64,000 nt of DNA from Colletes latitarsis. Lineage: Eukaryota > Arthropoda > Insecta > Hymenoptera > Colletidae. The notes beneath the pieces were generated by a model. That model ran no database searches. It was not told the DNA's origin and saw only the letters and a list, made by a program, of their open reading frames with translations. This document shows, piece after piece, positions 1 through 13,000 of this stretch; position 1 is the first letter of the stretch; every line of letters begins with the position of its first letter. A program made the position numbers and the translations under genes. The stretch covers positions 4,402,001-4,466,000 of the forward strand of contig NW_027488368.1 in assembly GCF_051014445.1 (NCBI RefSeq). Direction: 5' to 3'.

Positions 1-1054
1 TTAGGTCTGGGATAGGTCTGGGATTTGCCCTCATCAGACTCATACTTTCGCACACTTCACATACTCGTTGAACAGATCCTGGGTTATTTTCTGGTTTGTA
101 TCACATAGTAATGTGGTACCACACTGAAACAGTCGATTAAACCAGGTTTCGATCAATATTTTTGAGGATAACGCATGTTAGGTCTAGGTTAGGCCTGGGA
201 TTTTCACTCATCAGACTCATACTTTCGCATTCTCCACATACTTGTTGAACGGATCCTGGGTTTTTTCTGGTTCGGATCACGTAGTAGTGTGGTACCACAC
301 TGAAACAGTCCATTAAACCTGGTTTCGATCAATATGTTAGAGGACAACGCAAGTTAGGTCTGGGATAGGTCTGGGATTTGCCCTAATCAGGGTCATACTT
401 TCGCAGTTTTAACATACATGTTGACCTGATCGAGGGTTTTTTCTACATTGGATCACGTAGTAGTGTGGTACCACACTGAAACAGTCCATTAAACCTGGTT
501 TCGATCAATATTTTAGAGAATAATTCATGTTAGGTCTAGGTTAGGCCTGAGATTTTCACTGATCAGACTCATAGCTTCGCATTCTTCACATACTTGTTGA
601 ACGGATCCTCGGTTTTTTCTGGTTTGGTTCGCGTAGTAATGTGGTATCACACTGAAACATTCAATTAAACCTGGTCTTGATAAATATTTTAGAGGATAAC
701 GTATGTTAGGTCTGAGTTACGTCTAGGATTTGCCCTCATCAGGCTCATACTTTCGCATATTTCTCATACTTCATGGCTAGATCCTGGGCTATTTCTGGAT
801 TGTATCACGTGGTAATGTGGTACCACGCTGAAACAGTCAATTAAACCTGGTTTCGATCAATATTTTCGAGGATAACGCAAGTTAGGTCTGAGATAGGTCT
901 GGGATTCGCCCTCATCAGGCTCATACTTTCGCGTTTTTCACATACTTGTTGAACTGATCCCAGGTTCTTTCTGGTTTGGATCACGTAGTAATGTGGTACC
1001 ACACTGAAACAGTCGATTAAACCTGGTTTCGATCAATACTGTAGAGGATAACGC
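1..1054 (+). repeat. Higher-order block, copy 1 (6 monomers)
   Basis: This stretch repeats almost exactly at 1940-2993 (offset 1939, 11 monomers) and at 6611-7661 (offset 6610). The three copies share rare variants such as GGTTATTTTCTGGTTTGTAT and the GAGAATAATTCATG tail. A single difference noticed is GTCTGAGTTAC at 711 against GTCTGGGTTAC at 2650. The stretch holds only satellite. Confidence 0.85.
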
Positions 1055-3145
1055 ATGTTAGGTCTAGGTTAGGCCTGGGATTTGCCCTCATCAGGGTCAT
1101 ACTTTCACAGTTTTAACATGCATGTTGACCTGATCGAGGGTTTTTTCTGCTTTGGATCACGTAGTAAACTGGTACCACACTAAAACAGTCAATTAAACCT
1201 GGTTTCGATCAATATTTTAGAGGATAACGCAAGTTAGGTCCGGGATAGGTCAGAGATTTGCCCTCATCAGACTCATACTTTCGCACACTTCACATACTCG
1301 TTGAACAGATTCTGGATTTTTTTCTGGTTTGGATCACGTAGTATTGTGGTACCACACAGAAACTGTCGATTAAACCTGGTTTCGATCAATACTATTGAGG
1401 ATAACGCATGTTAGGTCTAGGTTAGGCCTGGGATTTTCACTGATCAGACTCATACTTTCGCATTCCTCACATACTTCTTGAACGGATCCTGGGTTTTTTC
1501 CGGTTTGGTTCGCGTAATAATGTGGTACCACACTGAAACATTCAATTAAACCTGGACTCGATAAACATTTTAGAGGATAACGTATGTTAGGTCTGGTATA
1601 GGTCTGGGATTTGCTCTCATCAGGCTCATTCTTTCGCATATTTCTCATACTTGATAGCTAGATCCAGGGCTTTTTCTGGATTGCATCACGTAGTAATGAA
1701 GTACGACACTGAAACAGTCAATTAAACCTGGTTTCCATCAATATTTTAGAGGACAACGCATGTTAGGTATAGGTTAGGCCTGAGATTTGCCCTCATCAGG
1801 GTCATACTTTCGCAGTTTTAACATACATGTTGACCTGATCGAGGGTTTTTTTCTGCTTTGGATCACGTAGTAAAGTGGTACCACACTGAAACAGTCGATT
1901 AAACCTGGTTTCGATCAATATTTTAGAGGATAACGCAAGTTAGGTCTGGGATAGGTCTGGGATTTGCCCTCATCAGACTCATACTTTCGCACACTTCACA
2001 TACTCGTTGAACAGATCCTGGGTTATTTTCTGGTTTGTATCACATAGTAATGTGGTACCACACTGAAACAGTCGATTAAACCAGGTTTCGATCAATATTT
2101 TTGAGGATAACGCATGTTAGGTCTAGGTTAGGCCTGGGATTTTCACTCATCAGACTCATACTTTCGCATTCTCCACATACTTGTTGAACGGATCCTGGGT
2201 TTTTTCTGGTTCGGATCACGTAGTAGTGTGGTACCACACTGAAACAGTCCATTAAACCTGGTTTCGATCAATATGTTAGAGGACAACGCAAGTTAGGTCT
2301 GGGATAGGTCTGGGATTTGCCCTAATCAGGGTCATACTTTCGCAGTTTTAACATACATGTTGACCTGATCGAGGGTTTTTTCTACATTGGATCACGTAGT
2401 AGTGTGGTACCACACTGAAACAGTCCATTAAACCTGGTTTCGATCAATATTTTAGAGAATAATTCATGTTAGGTCTAGGTTAGGCCTGAGATTTTCACTG
2501 ATCAGACTCATAGCTTCGCATTCTTCACATACTTGTTGAACGGATCCTCGGTTTTTTCTGGTTTGGTTCGCGTAGTAATGTGGTATCACACTGAAACATT
2601 CAATTAAACCTGGTCTTGATAAATATTTTAGAGGATAACGTATGTTAGGTCTGGGTTACGTCTAGGATTTGCCCTCATCAGGCTCATACTTTCGCATATT
2701 TCTCATACTTCATGGCTAGATCCTGGGCTATTTCTGGATTGTATCACGTGGTAATGTGGTACCACGCTGAAACAGTCAATTAAACCTGGTTTCGATCAAT
2801 ATTTTCGAGGATAACGCAAGTTAGGTCTGAGATAGGTCTGGGATTCGCCCTCATCAGGCTCATACTTTCGCGTTTTTCACATACTTGTTGAACTGATCCC
2901 AGGTTCTTTCTGGTTTGGATCACGTAGTAATGTGGTACCACACTGAAACAGTCGATTAAACCTGGTTTCGATCAATACTGTAGAGGATAACGCAAGTTAT
3001 GTCTGGGATAGGACTGGGATTTGCCCTCATCAGACACATACTTTCGCACACTTCACATACTCGTTGAACAGATCCTGGGTTATTTTCTGGCTTGGATCAC
3101 ATATTAATGTGGTACCACACTGAAACAGTCCATTAAACCTGGTTT
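1055..3145 (+). repeat. Higher-order duplication D, first copy (~2.09 kb)
   Basis: About 12 monomers repeated with near identity at 5726-7816, offset 4671. The offset is not a whole number of monomers because a 79-bp truncated monomer lies between the copies. Shared marks include AGTAAACTGGTACC near 1163/5834 and CATGCATGTTGACC. The copies diverge after GTCCATTAAACCTGGTTT at about 3146/7817. Confidence 0.85.
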
Positions 3146-5725
3146 GGATCAATATTTTAGAGGATAACGCATGTTAGGTCTAGGTTAGGCCTGGGATTTT
3201 CACTGATCAGACTCATACTTTCGCATTCTTCACATACTTGTTGAACGGATCCTGGGTTTTTTCCGGTTTGGTTCACGTAGTAATGTGGTACCACACTGAA
3301 ACATTCAATTAAACCTGGTTTCGATCAATATTTTAGAGGATAACGCAAGTTAGGTCTGAGATAGTTCTGGGATTCGCCCTTATCAGGCTCACACTGGTTT
3401 CGATCAATATTTTAGAGGACAACACAAGTTAGGTCTGGGATAGGTCTGGGATTTGCCCTCATCAGGGTCATACTTTCGCATATTGCTCATACTTGATGGC
3501 TAGATCCAGAAATACCTGGGCTATTTCTGGATTGTATCACGTAGTAATGTGGTACCACGCTGAGACAGTCAATTAAACCTGGTTTCGATCAATATTTTAG
3601 AGGATAACGCAAGTTAGGTCTGAGATAGGTCTAGGATTCGCCCTCACCAGGCTCATACTTTCGCGTTTTTCACATACTTGTTGAACTGATCCTGGGTTTT
3701 TTCTTGTTTGGATCACGTAGTAATGTGGTACCACACTGAAACAGTCCATTAAACCTGGTTTCGATCAATATTTTAGAGGACAACGCAAGTTAGGTCTGGG
3801 ATAGGTCTGTGATTTGCCCTCATCAGGATCATACTTTCGCATTTTTCACATACTTGTTGAACAGATCCTGGGTTATTTCTGGTATGGATCACGTAGCAAT
3901 GTGGTACCACACTGAAACATTCAATTAAACCTGGTCTTGATAAATATTTTTGAGGCTAACGCATGTTAGGTCTGGGTTAGGTCTAGGATTTGCCCTCATC
4001 AGGCTCATACTTTCGCATATTTCTCATACTTCATGGATAGATCGTGGGCTATTTCTGGATTGGATCACGTAGTAATGTGGTACCACACCGAAACAGTCAA
4101 TTAAACCTGGTTTCAATCAATATTTTAGAGGATAACGCAAGTTATGTCTGGTATAGGTCTGGGATTTGCTCTCATCAGGCTCATTCTTTCGCATATTTCT
4201 CATACTTGATGGCTAGATCCAGGGCTTTTTCTGGATTGCATCACGTAGTAATGAAGTACGACACTGAAACAGTCAATTAAACCTGGTTTCCATCAATATT
4301 TTAGAGGACAACGCATGTTAGGTATAGCTTAGGCCTGAGATTTGCCCTCATCAGGGTCATACTTTCGCAGTTTTAACATACACGTTGACCTGATCGAGGG
4401 TTTTTTCTGCTTTGGATCACGTAGTAAAGTGGTACCACACTGAAACAGTCGATTAAACCTGGTTTCGATCAATATTCTAGAGGATAACGCAAGTTAGGTC
4501 TGGGATAGGTCTGGGATTTGCCCTCATCAGACTCATACTTTCGCACACTTCACATACTCGTTGAACAGATCCTGGATTTTTTTCTGGTTTGGATCACGTA
4601 GTATTGTGGTACCACACTGAAACTGTCGATTAAACCTGGTTTCGATCAATATTTTAGAGAATAATTCATGTTAGGTCTAGGTTAGGCCTGGGATTTTCAC
4701 TGATCAGACTCATACTTTCGCATTCCTCACATACTTCTTGAACGGATCCTGGGGTTTTTCCGGTTTGGTTCGCGTAATAATGTGGTACCACACTGAAACA
4801 TTCAATTAAACCTGGACTCGATCAATATTCTAGAGGATAACGCAAGTTAGGTCTGGGATAGGTCTGGAATTTGCCATAATCAGGGTCATACTTTCGCAGT
4901 TTTAACATACATGTTGACCTGATCGAGGGTTTTTTCTACATTGGATCACGTAGTAGTGTGGTACCACACTGAAACAGTCAATTAAACCTGGTTTCGATCA
5001 ATATTTTAGAGAATAATTCATGTTAGGTCTAGGTTAGGCCTGAGATTTTCACTGATCAGACTCATAGCTTCGCATTCTTCACATACTTGTTGAACGGATC
5101 CTGGGTTTTTTCTGGTTTGGTTCACGTAGTAATGTGGTACCACACTGAAACATTCAATTAAATCTGGTCTTGATAAATATTTTAGAGGATAACGTATGTT
5201 AGGTCTGGGTTACGTCTAGGATTTGCCCTCATCAGGCTCATACTTTCGCATATTTCTCATACTTCATGGCTAGATCCTGTGTTTTTTCTGGTTTGGATAA
5301 CGAAGTAGTGTGGTACTACACTGAAACAGTCCATTAAACCTGGTTTCGCTCAATATTTTAGAAGATAACGCATGTTAGGTCTAGGTTAGGCCTGGGATTT
5401 GCCCTCATCAGGGTCATACTTTCGCAGTTTTAACATGCATGTTGACCTGATCGAGGGTTTTTTCTGCTTTGGATCACGTAGTAAAGTGGTACCACAAATG
5501 AAACAGTCAATTAAACCTGGTTTCTATCAATATTTTAGAGGATAACGCAAGTTAGGTCTGGGATAGGCCTGGGATTAGCCCTCATCAGACTCATACTTTC
5601 GCACACTTCACATACTCGTTGAACAGATCCTGGATTTTTTTCTGGTTTGGATCACGTAGTAATGTGGTACCACACTGAAACAGTCGACTAAACCTGGTTT
5701 CGATTAATATTTTAGAGGATAACGC
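3146..5725 (+). repeat. Satellite between duplicated blocks, with a truncated monomer
   Basis: Mixed monomer subtypes between the two copies of duplication D. It contains the 79-bp truncated monomer 3350-3428 and a 9-bp insertion (AGAAATACC) near 3507 inside the GATCC/TGGGC segment. Nothing other than satellite is seen. Confidence 0.8.
3350..3428 (+). repeat. 79-bp truncated monomer
   Basis: Distance between successive TTAGG starts is 79 bp instead of 176. The junction reads CAGGCTCACACTGGTTTCG, so 97 bp from the CTTTCGCA segment through the palindrome to AAAC are missing. The same junction type recurs at 20172-20250 and 23422-23500. Confidence 0.85.
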
Positions 5726-7816
5726 ATGTTAGGTCTAGGTTAGGCCTGGGATTTGCCCTCATCAGGGTCATACTTTCGCAGTTTTAACATGCATGTTGAC
5801 CTGATCGAGGGTTTTTTCTGCTTTGGATCACGTAGTAAACTGGTACCACACTAAAACAGTCAATTAAACCTGGTTTCGATCAATATTTTAGAGGATAACG
5901 CAAGTTAGGTCCGGGATAGGTCAGAGATTTGCCCTCATCAGACTCATACTTTCGCACACTTCACATACTCGTTGAACAGATTCTGGATTTTTTTCTGGTT
6001 TGGATCACGTAGTATTGTGGTACCACACAGAAACTGTCGATTAAACCTGGTTTCGATCAATACTATTGAGGATAACGCATGTTAGGTCCAGGTTAGGCCT
6101 AGGATTTTCACTGATCAGACTCATACTTTCGCATTCCTCACATACTTCTTGAACGGATCCTGGGTTTTTTCCGGTTTGGTTCGCGTAATAATGTGGTACC
6201 ACACTGAAACATTCAATTAAACCTGGACTCGATAAACATTTTAGAGGATAACGTATGTTAGGTCTGGTATAGGTCTGGGATTTGCTCTCATCAGGCTCAT
6301 TCTTTCGCATATTTCTCATACTTGATAGCTAGATCCAGGGCTTTTTCTGGATTGCATCACGTAGTAATGAAGTACGACACTGAAACAGTCAATTAAACCT
6401 GGTTTCCATCAATATTTTAGAGGACAACGCATGTTAGGTATAGGTTAGGCCTGAGATTTGCCCTCATCAGGGTCATACTTTCGCAGTTTTAACATACATG
6501 TTGACCTGATCGAGGGTTTTTTTCTGCTTTGGATCACGTAGTAAAGTGGTACCACACTGAAACAGTCGATTAAACCTGGTTTCGATCAATATTTTAGAGG
6601 ATAACGCAAGTTAGGTCTGGGATAGGTCTGGGATTTGCCCTCATCAGACTCATACTTTCGCACACTTCACATACTCGTTGAACAGATCCTGGGTTATTTT
6701 CTGGTTTGTATCACATAGTAATGTGGTACCACACTGAAACAGTCGATTAAACCAGGTTTCGATCAATATTTTTGAGGATAACGCATGTTAGGTCTAGGTT
6801 AGGCCTGGGATTTTCACTCATCAGACTCATACTTTCGCATTCTCCACATACTTGTTGAACGGATCCTGGGTTTTTTCTGGTTCGGATCACGTAGTAGTGT
6901 GGTACCACACTGAAACAGTCCATTAAACCTGGTTTCGATCAATATGTTAGAGGACAACGCAAGTTAGGTCTGGGATAGGTCTGGGATTTGCCCTAATCAG
7001 GGTCATACTTTCGCAGTTTTAACATACATGTTGACCTGATCGAGGGTTTTTTCTACATTGGATCACGTAGTAGTGTGGTACCACACTGAAACAGTCCATT
7101 AAACCTGGTTTCGATCAATATTTTAGAGAATAATTCATGTTAGGTCTAGGTTAGGCCTGAGATTTTCACTGATCAGACTCATAGCTTCGCATTCTTCACA
7201 TACTTGTTGAACGGATCCTCGGTTTTTTCTGGTTTGGTTCGCGTAGTAATGTGGTATCACACTGAAACATTCAATTAAACCTGGTCTTGATAAATATTTT
7301 AGAGGATAACGTATGTTAGGTCTGGGTTACGTCTAGGATTTGCCCTCATCAGGCTCATACTTTCGCATATTTCTCATACTTCATGGCTAGATCCTGGGCT
7401 ATTTCTGGATTGTATCACGTGGTAATGTGGTACCACGCTGAAACAGTCAATTAAACCTGGTTTCGATCAATATTTTCGAGGATAACGCAAGTTAGGTCTG
7501 AGATAGGTCTGGGATTCGCCCTCATCAGGCTCATACTTTCGCGTTTTTCACATACTTGTTGAACTGATCCCAGGTTCTTTCTGGTTTGGATCACGTAGTA
7601 ATGTGGTACCACACTGAAACAGTCGATTAAACCTGGTTTCGATCAATACTGTAGAGGATAACGCAAGTTATGTCTGGGATAGGACTGGGATTTGCCCTCA
7701 TCAGACACATACTTTCGCACACTTCACATACTCGTTGAACAGATCCTGGGTTATTTTCTGGCTTGGATCACATATTAATGTGGTACCACACTGAAACAGT
7801 CCATTAAACCTGGTTT
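5726..7816 (+). repeat. Higher-order duplication D, second copy
   Basis: Near-identical to 1055-3145 (offset 4671). A visible difference is GGTCCAGG at about 6086 against GGTCTAGG in the first copy. Its last four monomers are themselves duplicated in tandem (7112-7816 and 7817-8521). Confidence 0.85.
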
Positions 7817-8521
7817 CGATCAATATTTTAGAGAATAATTCATGTTAGGTCTAGGTTAGGCCTGAGATTTTCACTGATCAGACTCATAGCTTCGCATTCT
7901 TCACATACTTGTTGAACGGATCCTCGGTTTTTTCTGGTTTGGTTCGCGTAGTAATGTGGTATCACACTGAAACATTCAATTAAACCTGGTCTTGATAAAT
8001 ATTTTAGAGGATAACGTATGTTAGGTCTGGGTTACGTCTAGGATTTGCCCTCATCAGGCTCATACTTTCGCATATTTCTCATACTTCATGGCTAGATCCT
8101 GGGCTATTTCTGGATTGTATCACGTGGTAATGTGGTACCACGCTGAAACAGTCAATTAAACCTGGTTTCGATCAATATTTTCGAGGATAACGCAAGTTAG
8201 GTCTGAGATAGGTCTGGGATTCGCCCTCATCAGGCTCATACTTTCGCGTTTTTCACATACTTGTTGAACTGATCCCAGGTTCTTTCTGGTTTGGATCACG
8301 TAGTAATGTGGTACCACACTGAAACAGTCGATTAAACCTGGTTTCGATCAATACTGTAGAGGATAACGCAAGTTATGTCTGGGATAGGACTGGGATTTGC
8401 CCTCATCAGACACATACTTTCGCACACTTCACATACTCGTTGAACAGATCCTGGGTTATTTTCTGGCTTGGATCACATATTAATGTGGTACCACACTGAA
8501 ACAGTCCATTAAACCTGGTTT
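7112..8521 (+). repeat. Exact-looking tandem duplication of 4 monomers (2 x 705 bp)
   Basis: 7112-7816 and 7817-8521 match with offset 705 and I saw no difference in the parts compared, including rare variants such as CATAGCTTCGC, GGTATCACACTG and AGGACTGGG. The absence of differences points to a recent unequal exchange. Confidence 0.85.
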
Positions 8522-9124
8522 GGATCAATATTTTAGAGGATAACGCATGTTAGGTCTAGGTTAGGCCTGGGATTTTCACTGATCAGACTCATACTTTCGC
8601 ATTCTTCACATACTTGTTGAACGGATCCTGGGTTTTTTCCGGTTTGGTTCACGTAGTAATGTGGTACCACACTAAAACATTCAATTAAACCTGGTCTTGA
8701 TAAACATTTTAGAGGATAACGTATGTTAGGTCTGGGTTACGTCTAGGATTTGCCCTCATCAGGCTCATACTTTCGCATATTTCTCATACTTCATGGCTAG
8801 ATCCTGGGCTATTTCTGGATTGTATCACGTAGTAATGTGGTACCACGCTGAAACAGTCAATTAAACCTGGTCTTGATAAATATTTTAGAGGATAACGCAT
8901 GTTAGGTTTGGGTTAGGTCTAGGATTTGCCCTCATCAGGCTCATACTTTCGCATATTTCTCACACTTCTTGGCAAGATCCTGGGCTTTTTCTGAATTGCA
9001 TCACGTAGTAATGGAGTACAACACTGAAACAATCAATTTAACCTGGTTTCCATCAATATCTGAGAGGACAACGCAAGTTAGGTCTGGGATAGGTCTGGGA
9101 TTTGCCCTCATCAGGCTCATACTT
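8522..9124 (+). repeat. Satellite, no distinct higher-order copy recognised
   Basis: About 3.4 monomers of the CATATTTCTCATACTTCATG and related subtypes. No gene seen. Confidence 0.8.
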
Positions 9125-12100
9125 TCGCGTTTTTCACATACTTGTTGAACAGATCCTGGGTTTTTTCAGGTTTGGGTCACGTAGTAGTGTGGTACCACAC
9201 TGAAACAGTCGATTAAACCTGGTTTCGATCAATATTGTTGAGGACAACGCATGTTAGGTCTAGGTTCGGCCTGGGATTTGCCCTCATCAGACTCATACTT
9301 TCGCGTTTTTCACATACTTGTTGAACAGATCCTGGGTTTTTTCTGGTTTGCGTCACGTAGTAATGTGGTACCACACTGAAACAGTCCATTAAACGTGGTT
9401 TGGATCAATACTTTAGAGGATAACGCATGTTAGGTTTGGGTTAGGTCTAGGATTTGCCCTCATCAGGCTCATACTTTCGCATATTTCTCATACTTCATGG
9501 CTAGATCCTGGGCTGTTTCTGGATTGTATCACGTAGTAATGTGGGACCACACTGAAACAATTAATTAAACCTGGTTTTGATCAATATTTGAGAGAATAAT
9601 TCATGTTTGGTCTAGGTTAGGTCTGGGATTTGCTCTCATCAGGCTCATTCTTTCGCATATTTCTGATACTTGATGGCTAGATCCTGGGCTTTTTCTGGAT
9701 TTCATCACGTAGTAATGAAGTACACCACTGAAACAGTCAATTAAACCTGGTTTCCATCAATATTTTAGAGGGCAACGCATGTTAGGTCTAGGTTAGGCCT
9801 GAGATTTGCCCTCATCAGGATCATACTTTCGCAGTTTTAACATACATGTTGACGTGATCGATGGTTTTTTCTGCTTTGGATCACGTAGTAACGTGGTACC
9901 ACACTGAAACAGTCCATTAAACCTTGTTTGGATCAATATTTTAGAGGATAACGCATGTTAGGTCTAGGATAGCCCTGGGATTTTCACTCATCAGACTCAT
10001 ACATGCGCATTCTTCACATTCTTGTTGAACAGATACAGGGTTTTTTCTGGTTTGGATCACATAGTAATGTGGTACCACACTGAAACAGTCAATTAAACCT
10101 GGTTTCCATCAATATTTTAGAGGACAACGCATGTTAGGTCTAGGTTAGGCCGAGGATTTTCACTCATCAGACTCATACTTTCGCATTCTCCACATACTTG
10201 TTGAACGGATCCTGGGTTTTTACTGGTTTCGATCACGTAGTAATGTGGTACCACACTGAAACAGTCGATTAAACCTGGTTTCGATCAATATTTTTGAGGA
10301 TAACGCATGTTATGTCTAGGTTAGGCCGAGGATTTTCACTCATCAAACTCATACTTTCGCATTCTCCACATACTTGTTGAACGGATCCTGGTTTTTTACT
10401 GGTTTGGATCAAGTGGTAATGTGGTACCACACTGAAACATTCAATTAAACCTGGTCTTGATAAATATTTTAGAGGATAACTCATGTTAGGTTTGGGTTAG
10501 GTCTAGGATTTGCCCTCATCAGGCTCATACTTTCGCATATTTCTCATACTTCATGGCTAGATCCTGGGCTGTTTCTGGATTGTATCACGTACTAGTGTGG
10601 GACCACACTGAAACAATCAATTAAGCCTGGTCTTGATAAATATTTTAGAGGATAATGCATGTTAGGTCTGGGATAGGTCTGGGATTTGCCCTCATCAGAC
10701 TCATACTTTCGCAAACTTCACATACTCGTTGAACAGATCCTGGGTTATTTTCTGGTTTGGATCACATAGTAATGTGGTACCACACTGAAACAGACGATTA
10801 AACCAGGTTTCCATCAATATTTTAAAGGACAACGCATGTTAGGTCTGGGATAGGACTGGGATTTGCCCTCATCAGGGTCATACTTTCGCATATTTCTCAT
10901 ACTTCATGGCTAGATCCTGGGCTGTTTCTGGATTGTATCACGTAGTAATGTGGGACCACACTGAAACAATCAATTAAACCTGGTTTTGATCAATATTTGA
11001 GAGAATAATTCATGTTTGGTCTAGGTTAGGTCTGGGATTTGCTCTCATCAGGCTCATTCTTTCGCGTTTTTCACATACTTGTTGAACAGATCCTGGGTTT
11101 TTTCAGGTTGGGGTCACGTAGTAGTGTGGTACCACACTGAAACAGTCGATTAAACCTGGTTTCGATCAATATTGTTGAGGACAACGCATGTTAGGTCTAG
11201 GTTCGGCCTGGGATTTGCCCTCATCAGACTCATACTTTCGCGTTTTTCACATACTTGTTGAACAGATCCTGGGTTTTTTCTGGTTTGCGTCACGTAGTAA
11301 TGTGGTACCACACTGAAACAGTCCATTAAACCTGGTTTGGATCAATACTTTAGAGGATAACGCATGTTAGGTTTGGGTTAGGTCTAGGATTTGCCCTCAT
11401 CAGGCTCATACTTTCGCATATTTCTCATACTTCATGGCTAGATCCTGGGCTGTTTCTGGATTGTATCACGTAGTAATGTGGGACCACACTGAAACAATCA
11501 ATTAAACCTGGTTTTGATCAATATTTGAGAGAATAATTCATGTTTGGTCTAGGTTAGGTCTGGGATTTGCTCTCATCAGGCTCATTCTTTCGCATATTTC
11601 TGATACTTGATGGCTAGATCCTGGGCTTTTTCTGGATTTCATCACGTAGTAATGAAGTACAACACTGAAACAGTCAATTAAACCTGGTTTCCATCAATAT
11701 TTTAGAGGGCAACGCATGTTAGGTCTAGGTTAGGCCTGAGATTTGCCCTCATCAGGATCATACTTTCGCAGTTTTAACATACATGTTGACGTGATCGATG
11801 GTTTTTTCTGCTTTGGATCACGTAGTAACGTGGTACCACACTGAAACAGTCCATTAAACCTTGTTTGGATCAATATTTTAGAGGATAACGCATGTTAGGT
11901 CTAGGATAGCCCTGGGATTTTCACTCATCAGACTCATACATGCGCATTCTTCACATTCTTGTTGAACAGATACAGGGTTTTTTCTGGTTTGGATCACATA
12001 GTAATGTGGTACCACACTGAAACAGTCAATTAAACCTTGTTTGGATCAATATTTTAGAGGATAACGCATGTTAGGTCTAGGATAGCCCTGGGATTTTCAC

Positions 12101-13000
12101 TCATCAGACTCATACATGCGCATTCTTCACATTCTTGTTGAACAGATACAGGGTTTTTTCTGGTTTGGATCACATAGTAATGTGGTACCACACTGAAACA
12201 GTCAATTAAACCTGGTTTCCATCAATATTTTAGAGGACAACGCATGTTAGGTCTAGGTTAGGCCGAGGATTTTCACTCATCAGACTCATACTTTCGCATT
12301 CTCCACATACTTGTTGAACGGATCCTGGGTTTTTACTGGTTTCGATCACGTAGTAATGTGGTACCACACTGAAACAGTCGATTAAACCTGGTTTCGATCA
12401 ATATTTTTGAGGATAACGCATGTTATGTCTAGGTTAGGCCGAGGATTTTCACTCATCAAACTCATACTTTCGCATTCTCCACATACTTGTTGAACGGATC
12501 CTGGTTTTTTACTGGTTTGGATCAAGTGGTAATGTGGTACCACACTGAAACATTCAATTAAACCTGGTCTTGATAAATATTTTAGAGGATAACTCATGTT
12601 AGGTTTGGGTTAGGTCTAGGATTTGCCCTCATCAGGCTCATACTTTCGCATATTTCTCATACTTCATGGCTAGATCCTGGGCTGTTTCTGGATTGTATCA
12701 CGTACTAGTGTGGGACCACACTGAAACAATCAATTAAGCCTGGTCTTGATAAATATTTTAGAGGATAATGCATGTTAGGTCTGGGATAGGTCTGGGATTT
12801 GCCCTCATCAGACTCATACTTTCGCAAACTTCACATACTCGTTGAACAGATCCTGGGTTATTTTCTGGTTTGGATCACATAGTAATGTGGTACCACACTG
12901 AAACAGACGATTAAACCAGGTTTCCATCAATATTTTAAAGGACAACGCATGTTAGGTCTGGGATAGGACTGGGATTTGCCCTCATCAGGGTCATACATTC
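9125..13000 (+). repeat. 11/12-monomer higher-order duplication
   Basis: 9125-10090 repeats at 11062-12027 (offset 1937, 11 monomers). One 176-bp monomer, 11852-12027, is then repeated immediately at 12028-12203. 10091-10878 repeats at 12204-12990 with offset 2113 (12 monomers). The extra monomer explains the change of offset. Diagnostic variants are GGTTCGGCCTGGG, CATACATGCGCATTC and GATACAGGG. Confidence 0.85.

Noticed and set aside
145..175. CENP-B box in the TTTCGATCAATATTTT segment
   Set aside because: It matches the TTCGnnnnA half but lacks the CGGG part, so the binding consensus is not met.
1370..1648. Recurrent minus-strand ORFs of 60-92 codons in the satellite (for example 1370-1648, 39811-40026, 60559-60750), all with similar translations
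   Set aside because: They are the satellite monomer read on the reverse strand. 176 is not a multiple of 3, so the frame changes in each monomer and no ORF can extend as a repeat protein. Starts and ends follow point variants. No coding signature beyond the repeat itself.
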